IMG/VR virus record: IMGVR_UViG_3300040806_001116
Coordinates: 1 to 20,285 of that record
Source of the DNA: a virus
Reading direction: 5' to 3' (one strand)
Length of the DNA stretch: 20,285 nt
Shown: piece by piece, positions 1 to 3,787 of the stretch
Layout of the letters: each line of letters begins with the position of its first letter
How positions within the stretch are numbered: position 1 is the stretch's first letter
Notes under the pieces: generated by a model
Told to the model about the DNA's origin: nothing
Database searches by the model: none
What the model saw: only the letters and a program-made list of their open reading frames with translations
Program-made: the position numbers and the translations under genes

Positions 1-15
1 CACATCCCGCAATAT

Positions 16-92
16 TGGTTGGAATGGGCGGACTCGAACCGCCGACCACATGCGTATCAGGCAAGTGCTCTAACCAACTGAGCTACATTCCA
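16..92 (-). tRNA. tRNA-Ile(GAT), CCA encoded
   Basis: Full cloverleaf on the minus strand. The acceptor stem TGGAATG pairs with CATTCCA, followed by A73 and an encoded CCA (16-18). The D-arm, T-loop TTCGAGT and anticodon loop CTGATAC (anticodon GAT) are canonical. The anticodon stem has one T-T mismatch. It is the last tRNA seen in the array before the window edge. Confidence 0.93.
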
Positions 93-98
93 ATTTAG

Positions 99-171
99 TC
101 GGGATAACAGGGCTCGAACCTGTGACCTCCACGTCCCAAACGTGGCGCGCTACCAACTGTGCTACATCCCG
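99..171 (-). tRNA. tRNA-Pro(TGG)
   Basis: Cloverleaf with acceptor CGGGATG/TATCCCG, anticodon stem CCACG/CGTGG and loop TTTGGGA, giving anticodon TGG. T-loop TTCGAGC. The discriminator is A and no CCA is encoded. Confidence 0.94.
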
Positions 172-177
172 AAAATG

Positions 178-250
178 TGGTTTCTGCTGGGTTCGAACCA
201 GCGACGCTCGGCTCTTCAGGCCGACGCTCTACCAACTGAGCTAAGAAACC
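178..250 (-). tRNA. tRNA-Phe(GAA)
   Basis: Acceptor GGTTTCT/AGAAACC, D-arm GCTC/GAGC, anticodon stem TCGGC/GCCGA with loop CTGAAGA (anticodon GAA), T-loop TTCGAAC. No encoded CCA. Confidence 0.95.
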
Positions 251-256
251 AAATTG

Positions 257-330
257 TACACCAGAAAGGATTCGAACCCTTAACCTCTTGATCCGTAGTC
301 AAGTGCTCTATCCAGTTGAGCTACTAGTGT
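257..330 (-). tRNA. tRNA-Arg(ACG)
   Basis: Acceptor ACACTAG/CTGGTGT, anticodon stem CTTGA/TCAAG with loop CTACGGA (anticodon ACG), T-loop TTCGAAT. The wobble A would normally be deaminated to inosine by TadA. Confidence 0.94.
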
Positions 331-335
331 AATTG

Positions 336-418
336 TTGGCAGGGAGGGATTCGAACCCCCGTACTCCGAAGAGAGCAGATTTACAGTCTGCCGCCTTTAA
401 CCACTCGGCCACCTACCA
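336..418 (-). tRNA. tRNA-Tyr(GTA)
   Basis: Class II tRNA with a long variable arm. Acceptor TGGTAGG/CCTGCCA, anticodon stem GCAGA/TCTGC with loop CTGTAAA (anticodon GTA), T-loop TTCGAAT. Confidence 0.94.
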
Positions 419-423
419 ATATT

Positions 424-536
424 GTACCAGGGCAGGAGTCGAACCTGCAGCGTTCCAGCCTTAGTAATCCATGATGGTCATGACTCCATCTTTCATACTA
501 AATAGCCTTCTGTGTTTGCCGTTTCACCACCTGGCC
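424..536 (-). tRNA. tRNA-like element, enlarged anticodon region, isotype unclear
   Basis: A canonical T-arm (GCAGG-TTCGACT-CCTGC) is followed by CCTGGTA, which pairs imperfectly with GGCCAGG at the 5' end (position 1-72 mismatch). The D-arm resembles that of class II Leu tRNAs. Between D-arm and T-arm are about 61 nt, well above the 32-38 expected for a class II tRNA. That stretch folds as a two-storey hairpin: TTAGTA/TACTAA (496-501 with 461-466) enclosing GATGG/CCATC (486-490 with 473-477). No ordinary 5-bp/7-nt anticodon arm could be found. It could be a degenerate tRNA-Leu, a tRNA with a small insertion, or a tRNA-like RNA. Confidence 0.5.
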
Positions 537-561
537 AGTCAGTTCTAGAATTGACTGTTTG

Positions 562-636
562 TGCACCTTGATGGATTCGAACCACCGACATCTTGCTTGT
601 AAGGCAAGCGCTCTGAACCAACTGAGCTAAAGGTGC
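562..636 (-). tRNA. tRNA-Val(TAC)
   Basis: Acceptor GCACCTT/AAGGTGC, anticodon stem CTTGC/GCAAG with loop CTTACAA (anticodon TAC), T-loop TTCGAAT. Discriminator A, no encoded CCA. Confidence 0.95.
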
Positions 637-640
637 ATTG

Positions 641-732
641 TAGTCAGGACAGGACTCGAACCTGTCATCCGTTCTATCACCATTTCTAGTGGGACTCGAA
701 CCCCGATAGATAAGACTGTCCAGCACCTGACT
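641..732 (-). tRNA. tRNA-like element with two T-loop sequences
   Basis: The outer acceptor AGTCAGG/CCTGACT is perfect and is followed by A73. The normal T-arm ACAGG-TTCGAGT-CCTGT is present. The middle is abnormal: TCTATC/GATAGA (705-710 with 673-678) encloses 26 nt that contain a second TTCGAGT loop closed by GGG/CCC. A CTAGAAA heptamer lies in the same insert between CCA and TGG and could act as an anticodon loop (AGA), but the stem is weak. No normal D-arm is visible. Possible explanations are a partial tRNA duplication or recombination, an insertion in the anticodon arm, or a decoy RNA. Confidence 0.5.
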
Positions 733-736
733 ATAA

Positions 737-833
737 TTCTAAATGTTCGGCACATCCAGCAGTTTTCTTTTCCATAAGTACCGCTTATAGTAAAGTTATC
801 ACGTGTTCTCTACTATAACTGCTTTAACACTTG
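737..833. other. Spacer without recognised gene
   Basis: About 100 bases between the tRNA-like element and tRNA-Lys. No T-loop motif, no convincing ORF (only a 13-codon frame on the minus strand) and no terminator were seen. Confidence 0.6.
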
Positions 834-907
834 TACCCCCTCAGGGACTCGAACCCTGGACTCCCACATTAAAAGTGTGGTACTCTAGCCAACTGAGTTA
901 AGAGGGC
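834..907 (-). tRNA. tRNA-Lys(TTT)
   Basis: Acceptor GCCCTCT/AGGGGGT with two G-T wobbles, anticodon stem CCACA/TGTGG with loop CTTTTAA (anticodon TTT), T-loop TTCGAGT. Confidence 0.94.
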
Positions 908-920
908 AAATTTGATTGTT

Positions 921-987
921 CTGATTAGGTGAGGAATCGAACCTCACATCTTTGGCTCGCCCGTGTTATCCATTACACCACTAACCA
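921..987 (-). tRNA. tRNA-like element with shortened anticodon domain
   Basis: TGGTTAG pairs with CTAATCA. The D-arm GTGT/ACAC and T-arm TGAGG-TTCGATT-CCTCA are good. Only about 16 nt separate the D-arm from the T-stem, where a normal tRNA has about 23, and that stretch contains one T, at its 3' end (GATG), so no loop with U33 can be drawn. A GCC (Gly) triplet flanked by purines is the only anticodon-like string. The T-stem could be 6 bp. Probably a degenerate tRNA or a tRNA mimic. Confidence 0.45.
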
Positions 988-1015
988 AGGTAATCAACCT
1001 AGTCTTGCAAGATTT

Positions 1016-1093
1016 GTTGCGATTGAGGAATCGAACCTCGGAGGGGAGCTACCCAATACGTCTCATGAAAACGTCTCTGTACCACCATCGCAA
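1016..1093 (-). tRNA. tRNA-like element, CAT anticodon, reduced D-arm
   Basis: Acceptor TTGCGAT/ATCGCAA is perfect. The T-loop is TTCGATT, with a mismatch at the base of the T-stem. An anticodon arm ACGTT-TTCATGA-GACGT gives CAT (1065-1067). Only about 12 nt lie between the acceptor and the anticodon stem, too few for a D-arm, and the variable region is about 17 nt with a possible GGG/CCC helix. It may be a degenerate second Met or Ile2-type tRNA. The discriminator is C. Confidence 0.5.
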
Positions 1094-1381
1094 TATATTT
1101 TACTTCTAAAACTACCCATAGGTGCGGCAGCATCCGAGGGTATCATTCTAAACCTTTACTGCAGTTAATCAGTCTAGCCTGGCTGTGAATGCGACCAACT
1201 ATTAACGAACTTTCTCCATCACCCCCGATGGTCAGTCGGGGTCTATCCTTTTCAGGAAGATACTTATTCTCACCACTTTTAGAAGTCTTAAACCAAATTT
1301 GAGTTGCAAACCTTGTGAGCCTCTTTGCATCTTTATCTCACCGCTTCTAGGTCCTCTTTCGAGCTCCATTAGTTTAAGAAT
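1094..1381. other. Non-coding spacer with a tRNA-anticodon-like hairpin
   Basis: About 290 bases without a recognised gene. A strong hairpin lies at 1223-1241 (minus strand CCCCGA-CTGACCA-TCGGGG): a 6-bp stem with a 7-nt loop, like a free-standing anticodon arm, but no T-arm is nearby. A 45-codon minus-strand frame starting near 1371 has no recognisable features. The 15-base string at 1291-1305 recurs with one change at 1601-1615. Confidence 0.5.
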
Positions 1382-1455
1382 TGGTTGTCCCGCAAGGATT
1401 CGAACCTCGATTCTCTGGACCAAAACCAGATGTGCTGCCTTTACACCACAGGACA
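1382..1455 (-). tRNA. tRNA-Gln(TTG), CCA encoded
   Basis: Acceptor TGTCCTG/CGGGACA then A73 and encoded CCA (1382-1384). Anticodon stem TCTGG/CCAGA with loop TTTTGGT (anticodon TTG), T-loop TTCGAAT. Confidence 0.94.
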
Positions 1456-1461
1456 ATATTG

Positions 1462-1603
1462 TGATTCCGGTTGGATTCGAACCAACATGATGCTTTAGGA
1501 GATTTAACCGCTGAGGGTTCGTCAACCTTCTAGTTAACTCTCCAACTAACACCCACCGTTAGGTAGTGACCTTTCACGTTCAAAGGTATATCCGTTCGGA
1601 ACC
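1462..1603 (-). tRNA. tRNA-like element, 142 nt, long hairpin in the anticodon region
   Basis: The 3' half is canonical: T-arm GTTGG-TTCGAAT-CCAAC, then CGGAATC and A73. The only complementary 5' strand nearby is GGTTCCG at 1597-1603 (7 bp with one wobble), which makes the element about twice normal size. Inside is an extended helix, GGAGA/TCTCC (1539-1543 with 1498-1502), then TTAAC/GTTAA (1533-1537 with 1504-1508), then GGTT/AACC. A CCTTT/AAAGG hairpin with a 7-nt loop sits near the 5' end. No anticodon arm is certain; GTTAAAT would read TAA. The 5' boundary is uncertain. Confidence 0.4.
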
Positions 1604-1643
1604 AGATTTGAGTTTTTAATTGATCGAAAGAACTCTAACTTCG

Positions 1644-1719
1644 TGGCAGTCCTGACGGGAGTCGAACCCGCTCCACCGACCGTGACAGGGTGGTATCTTA
1701 ACCGTTTGACCTCAGGACT
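1644..1719 (-). tRNA. tRNA-Asp(GTC), CCA encoded
   Basis: Acceptor AGTCCTG/CAGGACT, discriminator G, encoded CCA (1644-1646). Loop CTGTCAC gives anticodon GTC. T-loop TTCGACT. One mismatch in the anticodon stem. It is the first tRNA downstream of the promoter at 1899-1956. Confidence 0.92.
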
Positions 1720-1739
1720 ATTTTGTAGGCCTTGCACCT

Positions 1740-1830
1740 ACTCGGGAGCATCTATAACCCTCCAAATATTAAAAGAGCCGGTCTCTTTAAGACTTACTTA
1801 AGCATATCGGCTGGGCCGTTAGACCAGCTT
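1740..1830 (-). other. Structured leader: consecutive hairpins upstream of tRNA-Asp
   Basis: Between the promoter at 1899-1956 and tRNA-Asp the transcript can form several hairpins in a row: GCTGG/CCAGC (1810-1814 with 1824-1828), TTAAG/CTTAA around 1788-1802, AAAGAG/CTCTTT (1772-1777 with 1783-1788, followed by a T-rich run on the minus strand), and GGAG/CTCC near 1746-1764. No T-loop consensus is present. It may be a leader RNA, a weak terminator/attenuator or a degenerate tRNA. Confidence 0.35.
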
Positions 1831-1898
1831 TCAAATCAGAAGTAATATCTGCATTTTCTTAATTTTACCAATATGTCAAAGAACCATTTTGTTTATTG

Positions 1899-1956
1899 CA
1901 GTGCAAATATAATAAGAATATTTGACACTGAAAAACTTTCTTGCAACTTTTTTCAA
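1899..1956 (-). promoter_or_regulatory. Phage promoter copy P1 (drives tRNA array 1-1719)
   Basis: Minus-strand -7-type box TATATTTG (1904-1911) with GTGTCAA (1922-1928) exactly 12 nt upstream of TATTTG, preceded by a T-run and GTTGCAAGAAAG. The same arrangement occurs at 3964-4020, 4838-4900 and 8608-8669. TATATTTG matches the TAnnTTTG -7 consensus of Bacteroidota. AGTGTCAAA and TTTGCACT form an inverted repeat that could also be an operator. Confidence 0.75.
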
Positions 1957-1966
1957 AGTTTTTTTG

Positions 1967-2037
1967 CACGCCTGTAAGGAATCGAACCCTACCCACGAGG
2001 TTTTGGAGACCTGTGCGGCACCTTGCCTGTCAGACGT
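1967..2037 (-). tRNA. tRNA-Trp(CCA)
   Basis: Acceptor ACGTCTG/CAGGCGT, a short D-arm (GGC/GCC with a 5-nt loop), anticodon arm AGGT-CTCCAAA-ACCT (anticodon CCA), T-loop TTCGATT, discriminator G. It lies just upstream of promoter copy P1 and so belongs to a different transcript from the array at 1-1719. Confidence 0.88.
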
Positions 2038-2053
2038 ATGTTAAAGAACTCTG

Positions 2054-2136
2054 CGGAGAGACTGGGAATCGAACCCAGGCAACCTTTCGGTTGTACACCT
2101 TAGCAGGGTGCTGCATTACCGCTCTGCCACCTCTCC
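2054..2136 (-). tRNA. tRNA-Ser(GCT)
   Basis: Class II tRNA: acceptor GGAGAGG/TCTCTCC, discriminator G, anticodon stem GCACC/GGTGT with loop CTGCTAA (anticodon GCT), variable arm CAACC-GAAA-GGTTG, T-loop TTCGATT. Confidence 0.95.
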
Positions 2137-2140
2137 AAAA

Positions 2141-2174
2141 TAAAAAAGGGCCTCAATCTTGCGATGAGGCCCTT
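2141..2174 (-). terminator. Rho-independent terminator
   Basis: Ten-base-pair stem AAGGGCCTCA/TGAGGCCCTT with a 9-nt loop, followed on the minus strand by a run of six T. It ends transcription arriving from the kinase gene and the short unit at 2212-2298. tRNA-Ser and tRNA-Trp lie beyond it, so they need read-through or an unseen promoter. Confidence 0.8.
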
Positions 2175-2211
2175 ATTTCTAAGTTATATTATATGTTCTA
2201 TCTACCTAAGT

Positions 2212-2298
2212 TCATACAATATTCGGGCCTCTGAGCTCACATGGCTTAATCGCCTGTGACCATCCAAAATCGACCATATATGTATGACTGCGTTTCAT
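2212..2298 (-). CDS. Possible 28-residue microprotein or small RNA
   Basis: An ATG frame of 28 codons (starts MKRSHTYMVD, ends GPNIV) lies between a TTGAAA/GATATATA promoter-like element (2327-2358) and the terminator at 2141-2174, so it would form a compact transcript of about 150 nt. No similarity is recognised. A parallel arrangement with a 24-codon frame occurs at 4079-4153. The unit may equally be a non-coding RNA. Confidence 0.3.
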   Translation of the reverse strand: MKRSHTYMVDFGWSQAIKPCELRGPNIV

Positions 2299-2326
2299 TG
2301 AACTTAGTTTTTCTTGTTATTTGTTA

Positions 2327-2376
2327 GGTATATATCAGCTCACTTGCTAAAAGTTTCAACCTTTTTGAAAATTAGT
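2327..2376 (-). repeat. Direct repeat copy A with promoter-like boxes
   Basis: About 50 bp that recur at 2970-3018: positions 2352-2376 and 2994-3018 differ at one base (2361 versus 3003), and similar downstream sequence ends in TGATATA. On the minus strand it reads TTGAAA, 19 nt, TATATA, like a -35/-10 pair. It overlaps the last codons of the kinase gene: the stop TGA is inside GTTGAAAC. Confidence 0.6.
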
Positions 2377-2895
2377 ATGTACTATAATAGGAAATACCGC
2401 ATAGCTTTCTGGGATGATATAATTTAAACTTAACTCTTTAGCTTTTTTAATTTCTAATTTGTACAATATTTCACCATCCAAAATCGTTCCGCAATACAAT
2501 AATTCACCATTTTCATTTTCTCTAAAATAAAAACCACCATTTTGTTTATCTCTATATTTAATATTGGATTCGGCTTTTTCAGGATTATTCTCAAAATATA
2601 TCCTTGTAATTTTTAAATTAGGAAATTGAGATTTTAAATAATACTCCGCTTTATGTAAAAATTCATTATCACAAAATTCGATACATGAAATTATTATGTT
2701 AGTGTTATTTTTTAAATCTTGAAGGAGATCAGGATAATTCATATCAGCCGCAAAATCTTTATCTAAATGATTCAAAGTCCAAGTCATCCAATCATCATAA
2801 ATTTTATAATCTATAAATGGATGTGCTTTATAGTGCTCAATTAGAGTACTTTTTCCAGAACCGGGAAGACCAATTATAAACGTAACTTCTTGCAT
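2356..2895 (-). CDS. P-loop NTPase/kinase, possibly polynucleotide-kinase-like
   Basis: A 179-residue protein with a Walker A motif at the N-terminus (GLPGSGKST, residues 9-17), as in small phage AAA/P-loop kinases such as the kinase domain of polynucleotide kinase. The downstream part has alternating hydrophobic strands (NIIISCIEF, about residues 65-73; ITRIYFEN, about 95-102) typical of a P-loop fold, but no phosphatase motif, so the substrate is not known. It is visibly more AT-rich than the neighbouring genes and sits alone among tRNA genes between two direct repeats (2327-2376 and 2970-3018), suggesting a cassette acquired separately. The C-terminal six residues are encoded by the repeat itself. 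An RNA-repair role would suit its place in a tRNA array, but that is inference. Confidence 0.7.
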   Translation of the reverse strand: MQEVTFIIGLPGSGKSTLIEHYKAHPFIDYKIYDDWMTWTLNHLDKDFAADMNYPDLLQDLKNNTNIIISCIEFCDNEFLHKAEYYLKSQFPNLKITRIYFENNPEKAESNIKYRDKQNGGFYFRENENGELLYCGTILDGEILYKLEIKKAKELSLNYIIPESYAVFPIIVHTNFQKG

Positions 2896-2922
2896 TTAGT
2901 GTAAATGTATTTTTAACACTAA
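2896..2922 (-). promoter_or_regulatory. Inverted repeat directly before the kinase start
   Basis: TTAGTGT and ACACTAA (2896-2902, 2916-2922) form a 7-bp dyad that touches the kinase ATG. On the minus strand it reads AGTGTTAA...TACATTTACACT, a compressed version of the AGTGTCAA...TATATTTGCACT core of the four promoter copies. It may be a variant promoter or an operator. Confidence 0.4.
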
Positions 2923-2969
2923 TTTAGCTTCGCCTTTCCAAAATCAGTGCCAATAGTGTCTTGGAATAA

Positions 2970-3018
2970 TTTATATCACTTACCTTTCAAAAAGTTTCAA
3001 CATTTTTGAAAATTAGTA
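2970..3018 (-). repeat. Direct repeat copy B with promoter-like boxes
   Basis: Second copy of the repeat at 2327-2376, here directly after the 3' end of tRNA-Leu. It carries TTGAAA and TATAAA 19 nt apart on the minus strand and would give a leader of about 70 nt for the kinase gene. Confidence 0.6.
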
Positions 3019-3098
3019 CTCAAGGAGGGACTCGAACCCTCAAGCCTTGCGGCACTGGTTCCTAAGACCAGCGTGTCTACCAATTCCACCACTTGAGC
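3017..3098 (-). tRNA. tRNA-Leu(TAG)
   Basis: Class II tRNA: acceptor GCTCAAG/CTTGAGT, anticodon stem CTGGT/ACCAG with loop CTTAGGA (anticodon TAG), variable arm GCC-GCAA-GGC, T-loop TTCGAGT. Confidence 0.95.
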
Positions 3099-3115
3099 AT
3101 ATAATCTATATATCG

Positions 3116-3189
3116 TGGGCCCTGCAGGGCTCGAACCTGCGACCTACTGATTATGAGTCAGTTGCTCTAACCAACTGAGCTAAGAGCCC
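3116..3189 (-). tRNA. tRNA-Met(CAT)
   Basis: Acceptor GGGCTCT/AGGGCCC, anticodon stem ACTGA/TCAGT with loop CTCATAA (anticodon CAT), T-loop TTCGAGC. The acceptor starts with a Watson-Crick G-C pair, so it is an elongator Met or a lysidine-modified Ile tRNA rather than an initiator. Confidence 0.93.
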
Positions 3190-3195
3190 TCAATT

Positions 3196-3327
3196 CTAGT
3201 TAATCGCCAATGCAGTTATCACTATTCCTATTAAGAGTAGTATAACCGACAAAATTGCTAGATTCTCAGAGTCTTTAATTTGACTCAATCTCTTACCTTG
3301 GTTTTCGTTTAACATTTTCATAATCAT
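3196..3327 (-). CDS. 43-residue single-span membrane microprotein
   Basis: An ATG frame of 43 codons fills the gap between tRNA-Met and tRNA-Arg(TCT). The N-terminal ~20 residues are polar and basic (contains NENQGKRLSQIKDSE). Residues about 24-42 are uniformly hydrophobic (ILSVILLLIGIVITALAI), a clear transmembrane helix, and the protein ends directly after it. Three in-frame ATG codons (3325-3327, 3319-3321, 3313-3315) are possible starts; no Shine-Dalgarno sequence is visible, as for most genes here. The hydrophobic design argues against a chance frame. No homologue is recognised. Small single-span phage proteins include holin-like, superinfection-exclusion and inner-membrane toxin-type proteins, but nothing chooses between them. 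Confidence 0.6.
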   Translation of the reverse strand: MIMKMLNENQGKRLSQIKDSENLAILSVILLLIGIVITALAIN

Positions 3328-3330
3328 TTG

Positions 3331-3404
3331 TGAACCAGACAGGATTCGAACCTGTGACCGTCTGCTTAGAAGGCAGATGCTCTATCCAGCTGAGCTACTG
3401 GTCC
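3331..3404 (-). tRNA. tRNA-Arg(TCT)
   Basis: Acceptor GGACCAG/CTGGTTC, anticodon stem TCTGC/GCAGA with loop CTTCTAA (anticodon TCT), T-loop TTCGAAT. Confidence 0.95.
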
Positions 3405-3452
3405 ATTCGTTTTACATTCTTTATATGACTAAAAGGAATGTTTGTTTCTTTG

Positions 3453-3538
3453 TAGTCGAGGCGGGAATCGAACCCGCACGGACATTACTGTCCATTGGAT
3501 TTTAAGTCCAACGCGTATACCAGTTTCGCCACTCGACC
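3453..3538 (-). tRNA. tRNA-Leu(TAA)
   Basis: Class II tRNA: acceptor GGTCGAG/CTCGACT, anticodon stem TTGGA/TCCAA with loop CTTAAAA (anticodon TAA), variable arm GGACA-GTAA-TGTCC, T-loop TTCGATT. No intron. Confidence 0.95.
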
Positions 3539-3544
3539 AGGTGC

Positions 3545-3787
3545 CCAGATTTCGTTCTGAGCTGACGTGATCTATCAAGTCCTTGACTTTAATAGATCAG
3601 CGGCTATTACGCCGCTAATGCAAAGTTGTCGTTTGCGTACGCCAATCGTCTCTTCCTATCGCTATCAACCATTGTCAAAAGCCGGTCACCCCCATATTTT
3701 GGTAATATGTAAAAGAACTTGTGGAGGTGGCGGGATTCGAACCCGCGTCCAATAGTCTGCCAATAAGTGTCATTGACAATCAACTTG
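3545..3787 (-). ncRNA. ssrA: Circularly permuted (two-piece) tmRNA
   Basis: tmRNA frees stalled ribosomes and tags the unfinished peptide for proteolysis. In transcript order, the first piece (about 3787-3722) ends with GGACGCGGGTTCGAATCCCG and CACCTCC-A, which closely match the conserved 3' end of bacterial tmRNA. After a 28-nt spacer (3694-3721), the second piece starts with GGGGGTG (3687-3693), which pairs with all seven bases of CACCTCC. It continues with a D-loop-like GGCTTTTGACAATGG, close to the tmRNA consensus GGnTTCGACnGG, then the tag frame (3607-3636) with its stop codon in hairpin AGCGGC/GCCGCT, then a long hairpin (about 3570-3599). Thus 3' half precedes 5' half, the order of permuted tmRNA genes. 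The outer ends, the P2 helix and the pseudoknots are not resolved. No CCA is encoded. Confidence 0.85.
3607..3636 (-). other. tmRNA tag reading frame ANDNFALAA-stop
   Basis: Nine codons from resume codon GCA to TAA (with TAG next) encode ANDNFALAA. The ALAA end is the usual ClpXP-type degron, and E. coli encodes ANDENYALAA in the same place. The ANDNF start resembles tags of alphaproteobacterial two-piece tmRNAs. Confidence 0.88.

Noticed and set aside
424-536. Group I intron in a tRNA-Leu
   Set aside because: The extra sequence is only about 25-40 nt, far too short for a group I intron core.
1232-1737. Minus-strand frames of 63 and 106 codons across the tRNA array
   Set aside because: They run through tRNA-Gln, tRNA-Asp and tRNA-like elements, so they are by-products of structured RNA genes.
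1921-1950. TTGACA-like -35 box on the plus strand within the promoter copies
   Set aside because: No plus-strand -10 box follows at the right distance and no plus-strand gene lies downstream; the minus-strand reading explains all four copies.
2896-2922. Terminator formed by TTAGTGT/ACACTAA
   Set aside because: The stem is AT-rich, the loop is 13 nt, no T-run follows, and it lies directly before a start codon.
3545-3787. Conventional one-piece tmRNA
   Set aside because: The segment downstream of the tag is occupied by a normal tRNA-Leu, and the only T-arm with tmRNA signature lies upstream of the tag.
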